DNA of 60,000 bases from Cryptomeria japonica (Eukaryota > Streptophyta > Pinopsida > Cupressales > Cupressaceae), in contig NC_081406.1 in NCBI RefSeq assembly GCF_030272615.1, positions 484,501,900 to 484,561,899 of the forward strand, given 5' to 3'. A program made the translations under genes and the position numbers. Shown in pieces: positions 24,161 to 35,105 of the stretch. The notes below the pieces were generated by a model that was not told the DNA's origin, did not search any database, and saw only the letters and a program-made list of their open reading frames with translations. Numbering within the stretch: the first letter of the stretch is position 1; every line of letters starts with the position of its first letter.

Positions 24161-24563
24161 ACAATTGATGATTGTCATCAACAGACAGAATTAAAAAGAC
24201 AAATCTTTTACTCTGGTATTTGATGAGGAAGCTACTTCTCAGGGGGAGTAGTTGGTATATTGAATTGGTTGGTATTTTGTATGAACTTGACTTTTTGTGA
24301 CTTTGGCATTTGATGTCAAAGGGGGAGAGATATCTATGGAAAAACACATTATCCTTTTAGGGAGAGATTTTGAAAAACACATTTAAGGAGATTGGTATGA
24401 GAAATTGGTATGAGAGATTGGTATTGAAAATAAATCTTTGGATAAACACATCTTACTCCCAGGGGGAGAAGTAGAGATTGTTGCTTTTTGTATTTGGCAT
24501 TTCTATTTTGGCACTTTGATGGTTTTTCCATCTTGTGTTGCCATCAATGCCAAAGGGGGAGAT
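24161..24563 (+). other. Element J 3' untranslated region and polypurine tract
   Basis: Contains several GGGGGAG tracts: CAGGGGGAGTAG near 24240, AAAGGGGGAGAG near 24317, CAGGGGGAGAAG near 24461, and the terminal AAAGGGGGAGAT at 24552-24563 against the LTR. Only the last is in the position of the plus-strand primer. Confidence 0.85.
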
Positions 24564-25608
24564 TATTGGTATTTTGGTATGGTTTTGTCATTGATGTCAA
24601 CACCTACTTTGAAGATCCAGCAACAGTCACCGGCAAGCAAGTAAACTATGCAACAATTACTGGTATATGGTTCATCGGCAGGATTTATTGTTCACCAGTA
24701 CCTGGAATGATATGGAAGACACTTGGTAATGTCAAAGACATCATGTGGACACTTTGTTTTGAAGAAATAATCATTGGTATATTCATATTTGCATATTTGC
24801 TTTTATCGGCAAATAGGTCCAGGTTATCTGGGGTTACACCGGTAGGTTTATCTTTTCCAGATCAGCATGGCATGCTATGGAGATGATTTATTATTGTTGT
24901 AAATGCATTAAGCTGACATGTTTAATCGGTTATTGCATCAGATATTATATTGTTTGTAAAATGTTTTATTGTAATATCTTGTAGAGTCGACCTACTAAAA
25001 TTGGTCTTAGGGTATGGTATAAATGTAAGATCTTATTTGTAAGATCAAGTGTGGAATGCGAAAAAGAATTGAGTGAAGGTATATGCAAGATCAAGTAGGG
25101 ATATACACAAAGACATCATTTGAAGGTGAAGCTAGGTTTTTGTATAAGCATATCAGCATTACATCGGTACTGAATCCAGCATATGAAGATGCTATTTTGT
25201 ACAGTACATTCTTATTGGATTTAACCATCCAACTGTAGTCAATGTGACTCCCATTTTGTGATTGAGCAGTGAACTCTAGGTTGTTGGCCTTTTTGCATGT
25301 CCAGACCCCATTTATGTACACTTACTATGCACAGTAGTATCATCTGATTGTGGGTAAGGTTTCCCACCATGGTTTTTCCCCTTATAGGGTTTCCACGTAC
25401 AAATATTGGTTTCATGTGTTGTGGATGACTTTATGTTTATGTTTCATGCATTAATCCTTACCGGTATAGAAATTTACTATTAACACTGTCTACTGGCATA
25501 CTTAACTAGTTTACCGGTATTAAGCATTAAGTTGGTTAATAAGTTTTTGGTTTGAATTTATTAGACAACTGATTCACCCTCCCTCTCTGTTGTCTCCGAG
25601 ACCTAACA
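24564..25608 (+). repeat. Element J 3' LTR (1045 bp)
   Basis: Aligns with the 5' LTR. The first two bases are TA rather than TG, a terminal mutation. Ends CCTAACA and is followed by the GTGCT duplication. TATAAAT at 25018-25024. Confidence 0.95.
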
Positions 25609-25613
25609 GTGCT

Positions 25614-26677
25614 CTCCAAGGTCCATTGTTCATGTTTCCATTCTTCCTTCTGCATGTTGCAGTAGTGTGACCATGACCATGACATACCATATAGTTTGCT
25701 CTCCATCTAGTTGCCGCTTGATAGCCACCGCTTCTTTGTTGATTATTGAAGGCATTAAACTAGTTGTGATTCTGGTTCACAAAAGGTTCAGGACCAACTC
25801 CTTGGGTCCTTTGAGGATATCTTCCAGTGTTATTCATAATAGACCTGCATTCAGATGCTTTATGCCCATACTTGTTGCATTCATAACAGTTACCATCAAA
25901 TCTATAGGATCTAGGCTTATCATTTAGGAAATAAGGAAAATTGTTGTAAGCCCTACTCCTACACACATTTGCAGTATGTCCTTCTTTTAGACAGTTAAAG
26001 CAAATGGGTTTAAACTTTTTCTTACCTTTATCCTTTGATGTCATTTGTTTCTTTGATGTTCCAGCATTTGTACCAAAGGTTTCACCTTCCTCATGATCGG
26101 AATAACCAATTCCATTGGTATTCTTGACCGGTTTGGCAGATTCAATCTTTTGCTCTATCTTGATAGTGCTCTTATTGAACTTAGCAAGTATTTCCTTTGA
26201 CTCAGAGAGTTCTTTGGAAATAGCAGCATTTGTTTCCAACAGGTTTTCATTCTCAGAGATGGCAATGTTCAATTCTCCTTACATGTCTTCCTTTTCCACT
26301 TTGCTTGCATGGAGTTGAGTAGTTAGGGCACTGATCTCTTGTTTCAGCTTGGAGATCTCATGATCTCTTTCTTTCACTAGATCTTTAGCTTTCCTCCAGT
26401 TCTCAATCTCTTGACACATCCAGATAGTCAGTCCTTCCAATTCCTTTCTTAGGTTGGAGTTTGACTCATTCAACTTATTTACTTCTGCAATTAGGGCTTC
26501 CATGTTTGCTTCATCTGAAGAACTATTTTCAGATAGCTCCATCAGCTTTTTTGCATGTTCTCTCCTTTTTGCTTGAGATGCCTTGTATTTGACCATAAGA
26601 TCATCATAGGTTTGCTCAGACTGAGTGAGCCAATGAGTAAGTTCCCTTATAGAGTATTCCCCCATATCTCTTTCCAA
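25614..26677 (-). pseudogene. Element D gag-like ORF: coiled coil plus zinc knuckles
   Basis: The start is the ATG at 26677, just inside the primer site. There is no Copia UBN2/capsid domain. The first ~200 residues are a Glu/Lys/Leu coiled coil (TYDDLMVKYKASQAKR, NKLNESNSNLRKELEG, ERDHEISKLKQEISALTT) with a stop near 26281. Knuckles follow: CFNCLKEGHTANVC (~25990), CYECNKYGHKASEC (~25870) and a degraded YMVCHGHGHTTATC (~25665). A fourth lies beyond element J at 18899. Element G has the same four-knuckle plan. The coiled coil resembles the C-terminal half of Copia gag in element A, which suggests gag lost its capsid part. An RNA-binding or particle-incorporation role is an inference. Confidence 0.75.
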
Positions 26678-26700
26678 GTGGTTAAACTTATAGAAAGGTA

Positions 26701-26713
26701 GGCTCTAATACCG
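26701..26713 (-). other. Element D primer-binding site, degraded
   Basis: The minus strand reads CGGTATTAGAGCC, two changes from TGGTATCAGAGCC, two bases after the LTR end. Confidence 0.8.
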
Positions 26714-26715
26714 AT

Positions 26716-27866
26716 TGATGAATACTAAGAGGGGGGATGAATTAGTATGCCAAAAATGTTTGCACTTAAACACTTTACAAGACTGACAGTAAACCAGTAA
26801 AATAGTTTAGCAGACAATCCAGTTAGCACACATGCAAACCAAATAGAAAATAATGCATTCACCCACAGAAGCACAAACACCATAACACATAAGATTTTGA
26901 TGTGGAAACCCAAATGGGAAAAACCATGGTGAGATGGAACTCACAAGTAACTATCTACAGAATAGGAACCAGACCAGTTTAGGTTAGACCAGTTAAGATC
27001 TTACAATGTTCTTTACCAAAACCAATCCTGTTGGGAATCTAAATCTTTGTTAGGAGATAAGTCCGATTAAAGACTACCTTGCTAGAGGATTTTAGATCCA
27101 CAGATGTGAACCACCTTGTTAGAGGATTTACAAAAGGCTTTTGGGCCTACCTAGTTAAGGGCTATAGACTTGTCAAACATGTGAGTAATGAACAAGTGTT
27201 TCATCTAGCTAGTAGCACAGACTGCTTGGTTAGATCCTTGGTAGCTCGTTCCTAATGCACTCTAGCATTACTTCGGTCTTCTACACATTTATATTCTCTC
27301 CAACTCCTCAATCACCTTAAACCCTAGCAACAACATAAACTTTCAATATATCCACATCACCAACCTAAAACCCTAGACATGATGTCCTTATAAAGGAATC
27401 TAATTTCATGTCAGTCCAATAGGATTACATAAAAATTTCCTAGGTTCAATGAACCTGGACATACTTGGTACCACAACACAAAAAAGCATCATTAAATTGT
27501 CGGCACCATCAAACAATCGGTGGATGGTAACTCATCACAAAATGTCGGTTGGTAACTCGTCACAGAGTATTACCAGTTCATACAAAATGTCGGTTGCTAG
27601 TTTGACAAAAATGAAGACTGGTAAAAATGTGTTATGTCACTTTAGTCCCTCGTACCACTTGGTATCCACGAACCGCTTGGGGTCAACATGCCGCTTCAGA
27701 CCGGGAAACACATTCTGTGAGACACCAATAGTCTAAAGACTATAATACAACATACCGGTTGGAACAAATACCAGTTGTGCTCAAACTCATACATATAAAG
27801 GAGATCTCAATGCAAGTGTGTGTCCATCAATGACAATCACAACATAAACATCAAAAAATGCCAACA
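26716..27866 (-). repeat. Element D 5' LTR (1151 bp)
   Basis: Aligns with 13522-14658. Plus-strand reading starts TGATGAATACTAAGAGGGG and ends GCCAACA. Followed by ctaat, the right target-site copy, and then by element C's LTR sequence. Confidence 0.92.
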
Positions 27867-28388
27867 CTAATGTCTCTCTACATCTATAAATTTTCCTTGC
27901 CCTTTCATCAATAAAATTATCTTTCTTGCCTTTATTTGATTCTAGCAATCTATGTAAGTGTTTACCTCTTTGCTTGAATTCTTTCTCCTTTGGTTTTTTG
28001 TAGCTTAAGTGACTGTGTTGATTCCCAACCTCCACTCACACTTAGATGGCTAAGTAGAATAGAATTTTGTGCATCCTTGGGTAGTTTTCATTAATGTTTT
28101 GTGTAGCTATAGGCAGGGATGGATCATTATTTTAGTCTGGGTGCAAACCCTTTCTCCCTTCTTTCCTGCAACCCTTTCCTTTGTCCCTTTTCCTTGTTAA
28201 ACCAAAGATTAGTTTTATCAGTGTTGGATTGGTCCAACACTTTGCATTCAGATTGAAGAGGAAGTCAACCTTCTCTTGAGATTCAACCTCCCAACAGTGC
28301 AAGGTCCCACACTTGAGAGGTTGATTCAATGTTTCACAAGGTTGGTGGTCAAGCCTGATCACCAGGGGTGCAAAATTTTGTGTTAACA
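27867..28388 (+). repeat. Element C 5' LTR, second part (R/U5)
   Basis: Continues the LTR after element D. GTCTCTCTACATCTATAAATT at 27872 matches 32424 in the 3' LTR. Ends TTTTGTGTTAACA, matching the 3' LTR end at 54914. ctaat at 27867-27871 is D's duplicated target. Confidence 0.9.
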
Positions 28389-28393
28389 ATTTT

Positions 28394-28410
28394 TGGCATG
28401 CCTGGTGGGA
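28394..28410 (+). other. Element C primer-binding site
   Basis: TGGCATGCCTGGTGGGA lies five bases after the LTR end. A second, similar site (TGGCACGCCCAGTGGGA) lies 83 bp downstream. The primer tRNA is not assigned. Confidence 0.7.
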
Positions 28411-28848
28411 TAGATCTTTAAAGCATTCAAGAAGAAATCTAGTTCCATTCCAAGACACCGGCCATACCATAGTTTTTGGCACGCCCAGTGGGATAGATTG
28501 AACCAGCTTTGGTTCAAGCTTCTTACCATTTTTTTGATGGTTGGTGTGTCCATCAGCAAATTCAGCCTTTGGAGGTAGCATCCTACACACCTGGCGACTC
28601 TACAACAATTTTTATTGGTGAAGCAGTTCCATGCTCAAAACACCTAAAGACTTGGTGTGCTCTTTAGTATCTTGCCTTTGGAGGTAGTCACATCAGCACC
28701 TGGTGACTCTGAGGATCAGATCTAGGCTCTTGTTCAGGATCAACAACCATTTCACATCAAATAGCCAAACAAGAGCTCCTTCTAGAGGTATTTTTCTCTG
28801 ATAATATGAACTTTCAGATTCTAAAAGTAGAGGGAGTAGCATAAAAAT
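28411..28848 (+). other. Element C leader with repeated primer-site-like motifs
   Basis: Holds a second PBS-like copy at 28477-28493. It also has a duplicated block, GCCTTTGGAGGTAG...CACCTGGYGACTCT, at 28565-28601 and again at 28674-28710. The duplicated block contains another type of gypsy primer motif. No ORF is recognised. Confidence 0.6.
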
Positions 28849-30073
28849 ATGGCTATCCCTAGAATGCATACTTTTGTCACATTTAATGGTGGCAGCCCCT
28901 TAGCTCTATCCCAAAAAGAATATCATCCCGGTTGTAGCCTTTAAGGTTGTACCATTTCTTACTCGGGAGACCTCTATCACCCCAGCTGAGCATATTCAAG
29001 ATGCAGTAGGTATCTACTTTATCTTTGACATTACAAAGGATAACATAGAAGGGAGGCTTCTTGCCTCTTCTTTCAAGGGAAAATCCCTACAGTGGTTTAG
29101 GGATCTTCCCTCTAGTTCAATTCATAGTTGGGATGAGCTGGGGGAGAAATTGTGCAAGGAGTTTGAAGACAAAAGTGACCCTTTGTCACTAGTTGAACAA
29201 CTAGCAACCATAAAGAGAGCCCCTTATGACTTTATGGTAGGTTTTAATTACAAGTTCCAGAACACTTGGGATAGGATCCCTGCTTTGGTTAGGCCATCTA
29301 CTAATTGGTCATTTTTATACTTCCTAAGAGCTATTAATAGTGACATAGTTGTGATGATCGAGTCATTGGGAGGGTATAACCTTCCAAAGGCTTATGACAC
29401 TACCATCAAGGAAGAAATTTTTTTAATTCAAGTAGGGAAGCTTCCTCCTAGGCCTTCAATTCCCTTACTCCCAATGGCTCTTTCAGGTTGAGAACATGTA
29501 CCTACACCTTTGCCACCTTCAGAGATTAAGGGGCCTAACAATGAGTTGGTTTTAATCATAAGGCAACAATCTTAGGACAACAAAACTTATCAAAAACAAA
29601 GTCAAGGCTATCAGCATCAGAGCAATCTTGTTCAAGGGACAAATTGGAGTAATCATGTTGCGCAAGACACTTGCAGAAATGAGAGTACCCCTTAGGCCTT
29701 AGTTCCGTATAGAGAATTTTTATTTTCAAATTGGCAGGAGGATGAGGAAGAGGATGCTCCTACGAGGAGGCTGCCACATAAGTTTCAACAGACTAATGTT
29801 GAGGTGGCCGTAGGTAATTTTCCTTCTACAGAACATAACATGATAGAGGTTTCTTGCCAAGAGCCCAAGGTTGTTGTAGTTTGTTGCCAAGAAGAAGAAA
29901 GAATAGAAACAAAGAGACAATTTGAAGATTTTAAGTCTTCTTGTGAAGTGTCTCATGAGCTTGAGATATGTGTTGATGAACCAAATATCGACACATGTGA
30001 TTGCGATGTATGTCGGTTCTCCCATGTCCCTAAATGTAATGATGTTGAATATGAGGGCCTTCATTTAGTGTGA
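28849..30073 (+). pseudogene. Element C gag (gypsy type), frameshifted
   Basis: ATG 28849 opens with MAIPRMHTFVTFNGG. The gag frame continues after a frameshift near 28905-28935 with VAFKVVPFLTRETSITPAEH. Core landmarks are SSFKGKSLQWFRDLP, SWDELGEKLCKEFEDKSDP, FLYFLRAINSDIVVMIESLG and LPKAYDTTIKEE. The last two correspond closely to element E's gag (FLYFIKDLNNDIATMIQSMG, LPGAYDTALREE). A stop lies at ~29489. The frame then runs through a Gln-rich linker to an acidic Cys-containing segment (29804-30073). There is no protease or RT after it. C therefore looks like a gag-only derivative of an E-like element. Confidence 0.78.
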
Positions 30074-30089
30074 AGATGTTTCATTCGGC

Positions 30090-30713
30090 ATGAGGGATCA
30101 GGTGCTTGAGCTTGAATCTTTTACTTGGGGCCAACATACCAAGTTTAATGTGGTTGAGAAACAACATGTTGATCATGTAGATAGTCTCTTGGTTGCTCAA
30201 CCTGACAGTGCACCTAAGCTTCAAAGTTTCCAATTTGATATGTCTAAGGAGCCTCCTCATTCAGATCAAGACAAAGATATGGTATACTTATCATCCTCGT
30301 GTGAGTTTGAGTCCTTATCCTTTGGTTTCGACTCATACCAGGAGTAGGGCAGTTGTGATAGAAATGACTCTCTCTTGCATTAATTGATTTCTTCCTCTTT
30401 TACAAGGGTTAATTCTTCTGATACTGGCCTCCTCCTTGAATACTCTTCCCTTGTTGTTGAATGCGCATTTGATATGCCTCCATGTGCTTCAGATGCTTAT
30501 CTCATGTGGATCCCCTTCAACAACAAGGTAAATGGTGAGATTTCTTTTCACCACATCAGCGGCTTGTATGCTCTATTGTATGCATGCAAAATACTTCAAT
30601 TGTTGCAGTTGGCTGATGAATACAACCATGAACTAAGGGAGATTAGCTCCTTCAAAAGTACCATTTTTGATAAAGGAAAAAACTTTCATTCACCTCTTAT
30701 TGTAACAATGTAA
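30090..30713 (+). pseudogene. Element C downstream ORF, unrecognised
   Basis: A second frame, split by stops near 30345-30383, starts MRDQVLELESFTWG. Its C-terminal half is hydrophobic/helical (HHISGLYALLYACKILQLLQLADEYNHELREI). It may continue the preceding gag ORF after a frameshift near 30066-30090. I see no resemblance to pol. Its placement after gag parallels the long tail of element B's ORF. Confidence 0.45.
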
Positions 30714-30906
30714 ATATTAGTTAGTTTTTCCCAACTTTCCAAGAAGTGCGCGTGCACATGCTATTCTTCAGAATGGCAAAATTTTGACTTTTGCTGGGGT
30801 AGAGATTATCTTTTTGCTTCAGGTTTTTAATCTAAATCCAATGGACATCTAAGGCCACTAATCAATGTGCCAAGAAGGCTTGTCATCCCCTACGAGTCGC
30901 CATAAA
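30714..30906 (+). other. Element C 3' boundary sequence
   Basis: No polypurine tract of the usual kind is visible. The last 35 bases resemble the sequence just outside E's 3' LTR (agaaggctt...). On the opposite strand, 30882-30902 reads like a primer site (TGGCGACTCGTAGGGGATG). Confidence 0.55.
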
Positions 30907-31269
30907 TGTTGGCAATTTTTATGCCAACCTTGCAGAGATTAATTCTAGGAATTTAGTGTAGCTAACATTTCGTGTTAGTCAATACCAGTAACATGTCATT
31001 TTATCAGTCTCAGTGGAGTTAGCTACTTCTTCATAGTTTTTAAAAGTCATATAACACAAGGGTTATATGATGTGTCAATAATAGGTCGTGTTATTGACCA
31101 CCGACTAGAGGGGCTCTTGCTCATAAGCAGGCTCCAGTTCTTTTTTTTTACCAGGTCAATCGGCCAACTCACTTAGGTTCAACTGGTTGGAGGGGTTCCT
31201 AGTCATCAGCGAGCTATTTTCCCACTTCCTCTTATCGGTCACAAGATTTTTAGATGCAACAAGCAGAGG

Positions 31270-31725
31270 TTGTGAGATAAGAATTTTCAAAGGTGAGGAA
31301 GTATTCCTCCTTATCCCATGGAGTGGAACGATGACAATAGATGGGTTGCAAGATAAGAAGCCAAAGAAAAAGGATTTCTTCTTATCCCATGAGGTTAGAA
31401 CAAGACATAGCTAATGTCGTAGGATAAGATACAAGGGGAATAAAGGACCCTTATCCCGCAAAGGAAAATGAATACAAGAGAGATCCTGTGGGATAAGGAG
31501 CAAATAGAAACTACAAAGCATTTTCCTTATCCTGTGGGGTAAATTTAAGGCATCAAAGGTCCCATGGGGTAAGAAAACAAGAGTAAATCAAAGAAACTCT
31601 TATCCCCCAAGAGGAAACAAAGACACAAGTGGTCCCATGGGATAACAAAAGCAAAGCAGAATCAAAGAAAAATTCTTATCTCACGAGGTTAAAAGGGACC
31701 TATAGAGATGCTACGGGGTAAGAAT
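31270..31725 (+). repeat. GATAAG-rich degenerate repeat region in the C 3' LTR
   Basis: About 13 copies of CTTATCC/GGATAAG-like words, several with CATGGGG or CACGAGG beside them, alternate between strands every 20-50 bp. The core matches the I-box type plant promoter element. Only about three such words remain at the equivalent place in the 5' LTR (12720-12825). Confidence 0.75.
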
Positions 31726-32834
31726 ACAATGCAATTAGTGGTCAACATAGCCAAGGAAGCATGGACCTGAGGTGCCATGTCAGCCACCCATAGCAGTTGG
31801 ATCTTCATAGAGCCCAATCCAACGATGATGTTTTAATCTTCGATTGGGATTTTGAGTGCGCTTGAATGGCGAGATCTCACATGTCCATCTGTGTGCAAGA
31901 TCTCAGATCAATGACCGATTTTCAAACTTGTAATTGTCATTGGCATGTAAACTCTTTTGTAGGCGGTGGTTGTCGACTTGATGGTTGAGGTCATTTTTTG
32001 CTCAATCAATGTCCAATTTTGGACCCGATCTCACAGCAACCACCAAATTTTGATGCCATAATGCCAAACATGATGCCTGCTTATGATTCCAAATACAACC
32101 CATGCCTCTTAAATGTGGTTTAAAGATATTTTTGTGCCTACAGATGCCATCTAGTACACATAGATGCATCCAGATGTAGGATTTTCCTTGATTTGTGGAA
32201 TTTTTTCTCTTCTAGGGGCAGAGGACATTCCCAAAGCTAGCTATAGTACGACATCAGATCTCAGATCTAATCTCTCATTCTCCTCTAATATTTTTGTAAC
32301 TTAACCTAGGCAAGGTTAGAGTTTTCTCAAATGTAACCATCTAAGTTATGTCTAATCTATAAAGGCAATTTTGTAACATTTGGTTTGTATCTTCTCCCTT
32401 CTTTTCTCATGAAGAATTATTATGTCTCTCTACATCTATAAATTTTCCTTTCTCTTTCATCAATAAAATTATCTTTCTTTCCTTTATTTGAATCTTCCAT
32501 TCTGTGTAAAAGTTTACCTCTTTGTTTGAATGCTTTCTCCTTTGGTTTTCTGCATTGTAGGTGACCGTGTTGATTCCCAGCCTTCACTCACACTTAGAAG
32601 GCTAAGTAAAATATAATTATTTCCATCCTTGGGTAGTTTTAATTAATTATTTGTGTAGCTATAGGAAGGGATGGATCATTATTTTATTCTGGGTACAAAC
32701 CCTTTTCCCTTCATTCCTGCAACCCTTCCCTTTCTCCCTTTTCCCTATCAAACCATAATATTTATTGTATTAGTGTTGGGTTGATCCAAAAATCTGCATT
32801 AAGATTAAAGAGGAAGCCAACCTTCTTTGGAGAT

Positions 32835-32839
32835 TCAAC
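32835..32839. repeat. Left target-site duplication of element F (tcaac)
   Basis: The counterpart tcaat is at 54809-54813, one mismatch. The uninterrupted C 5' LTR reads gattcaacctccc at the same place. Confidence 0.85.
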
Positions 32840-33790
32840 TATTAGACAGTTTAAATAACTGAAAGACAACTGAGAGGGGGGTGGGGGTGAATTAGTTTTC
32901 AAAGATTACCAAAACATTTAGCAATTAAAACATTAATATTGAAACCCAAAACATTAATACCGAAATGCTTAAACAAAATACCAAAATAGAAGTTAAACCA
33001 ATTAAGCATAAACAATAATCATAGAATAAATACCATCCACATGACACCAAGATTTATACATGGAAAACTCAGTAAAGGGAAAAACCATGGTGGGAAGCCT
33101 ACCCATAGTCAGATAATACTTCTGCAGTAAGTATGTGAATTATAATTGAGGGGCTTGCACTTGCAAGAAGGCCAACAACCTAGAGCATACTAGTCATCAC
33201 AAAAGGAGTCTCACTGACTACATATAAATCTAGACTACAATCTAGAAGAAGGAATGAACTACAAAGATAGCATCTCCTATGCTTGAGTATAGTTCAGGTT
33301 AAGCTCAATATCGAAGGACTAAATCCTCTTACATAAACCCAATTTGATCTCCAATGATCGACCAAATCCTCTACCTGAATGATATTACGTTATTCCCACA
33401 TTACACATCCATATCCATTCCCTGACCTTATACCTATGGTCTAATTCCCATGTTGATCTACAATGAGATCTTACATCATATATATACAAACCCTTGAGCA
33501 TAAATAATCAGGTCAACCACCAGACAATAAACCAATTACATAATTACAAAACATGTCTGCCTTAGACCAAACAAATAGTATCTAGTACATAAGACATCCC
33601 AGAAACACAGTGAGAGGTCTAATCCACATGTTACATTAAGCTAGTCCATAACCTAGATCAACCGGGACCCAATATAGGTCCACATTCTAAAGCAATGGTC
33701 TCCATCCACCAAGTCTCAAACATGATCACCAACAACATCCTGAATCTCTACCAGAAGATGCACCAACACCACTTATGCATATCATCAAAG
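32840..33790 (-). repeat. Element F 3' LTR, first part
   Basis: Aligns with 53663-54560. The terminal TG is mutated to TA (TATTAGACAG against TGTTACACAA). The shared Copia block lies near 33078-33098. A ~55 bp segment near 33605-33665 is absent from the 5' LTR. Confidence 0.88.
33786..33790. repeat. Left target-site duplication of element G (caaag)
   Basis: The counterpart after G is cgaat (47019-47023), three of five alike. F's other LTR reads catcaaagatcttc here, which supports the junction. Confidence 0.65.
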
Positions 33791-34572
33791 TGTTAGATGT
33801 AATGATAGTCTCAAAGACACCGAGAGGGGGGATGAATCAGTGTCTAACTAGTTAATGGAATATTTAAAATTATTTATAACTTTGCAACTTAAATTAATGT
33901 ACCGGTAAACAAGAAATAATGTAGTAAAGAGAAATAACAGAGATAGCATAAATGCACACCATAACACAAGATATTTTGGCAAGGAAACCCGATGTGGGAA
34001 AAACCTCGATGGGATTTGTGACCCACAATATTTAATCACTAGCCAATATGAATAAATATTACTTACAACATGGGCCTACACATGTAGGAAGGCCAACAAC
34101 CTAGAGCTCACTGCTCAATAGAAGAGTCTCATTGACTACAAAATGGATAATTAAATCCAATACAATGTACTGCTCAAAATAGAATCTCTAATGCTTGGTT
34201 CAGTACCAGTTTAAGCTCAGTAAGATACCTTAACCAAAACCTTTCACTATATTTACATAATATCCTTCTATTTCATGCTATTACAAAAATGTCCATACAT
34301 ATATGAGTCTTTACAATACATCATGTTGGCTTAAAAATAATTAATTACATTTACAATACAATTCATATAAACAAAACTTTGTCTCATGTCAGGTTGAGAG
34401 ATGATATACTTCATTGCCGGTGTAATCTGGATGCCGGTGAATGTGCCTTCCGGTGTCGGTTCCTGCCGGTGTATGATGTCTACGATGCTGGTGGACCTAA
34501 TCAACCTATTACCGGTTGGTTGCCATCAATGACAACATCAACCATATTCTCATTGAGTGTAGAATTCCAACA
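33791..34572 (-). repeat. Element G 3' LTR (782 bp)
   Basis: Aligns with 46244-47018. Plus-strand reading starts TGTTAGAT and ends ATTCCAACA. The conserved GGAAACCC...GGGAAAAACCT block is near 33983-34006. Confidence 0.93.
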
Positions 34573-35105
34573 ATCTCCCCCTTTTGCATTTATGGCAACA
34601 CTCATGAGAAAAATCCAAAACTATTATCCAAAAATGAAATCCAAAATCTTATCCCAAAAGGAGTGTGCTCCCCCTGAGCATGTGATCTCTTCTATGCATT
34701 TATTTTTCTCCATACTACTCCCCCTTTGACATCAATGGCAAAGGATGTCAAAAAGAATCAAAGAATACAAAAATGCTACCTCATAGCCAGTAACCGGTTC
34801 TGTACAAGTTGAAAAATGTCAGCCAAAATTAGATTCAGGCTTTGCATGATTTTTTTATTGTCAAAAAGAATTATTTCTGTTTGTTGGATCATGTCGGTCA
34901 GATAGTGCATCTGGTGCTCTGGTGACCATTCTCCTTGAATTGTTGCCTTAGATAGCTCAACCCATTAAGTAATAAGACTGTCCAATCTTGGACCAATTTT
35001 TCTTTTCAGTTCCTAAGCCTTTAACCTTATCCTTTCTTTCTCTTTCTCAAGTTTTTCTAACTTCTCCTAAAAAATTGCCATTTTCTATTCAAAAACTGAG
35101 ATAAG
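34573..35105 (-). other. Element G polypurine tract and 3' untranslated region
   Basis: The minus-strand tract AAAAGGGGGAGAT abuts the LTR (34573-34586). More GGGGGAG-type tracts lie near 34670-34680 and 34718-34728. The rest is non-coding. Confidence 0.75.

Larger units (their letters stand above)
18910..25608 (+). mobile_element. Element J: near-complete Ty1/copia retrotransposon
   Basis: 6.7 kb, flanked by a perfect GTGCT duplication (18905-18909 and 25609-25613). LTRs are 18910-19949 and 24564-25608. It has an intact tRNA-Met primer site, one gag-pol frame in Copia order, and a clean AAAGGGGGAGAT tract before the 3' LTR. It sits in the gag-like ORF of element D and is of the same family as element H. 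The perfect duplication and lack of frameshifts suggest a fairly recent insertion, but ten nonsense codons make it inactive. Confidence 0.95.
13522..27866 (-). mobile_element. Element D: Copia-derived non-autonomous element with a novel long ORF, nested in C
   Basis: A minus-strand element with LTRs at 26716-27866 (5') and 13522-14658 (3'). It also has a degraded tRNA-Met primer site, a zinc-knuckle/coiled-coil ORF and a ~1000-codon accessory ORF. No protease, integrase or RT is present. The flanking pentamers cttat (13517-13521) and ctaat (27867-27871) differ at one base, and C's LTR sequence resumes exactly afterwards. It is split by element J at 18910-25608. It has the same organisation as element G. 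Confidence 0.9.
30907..32839 (+). repeat. Element C 3' LTR, first part
   Basis: Aligns with 12351-13521 and then 27872-28290. It contains an extra ~370 bp (31340-31740) of degenerate CTTATCC/GGATAAG repeats. TATAAAG is at 32358-32364. Interrupted by element F after tcaac (32835-32839). Confidence 0.9.
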
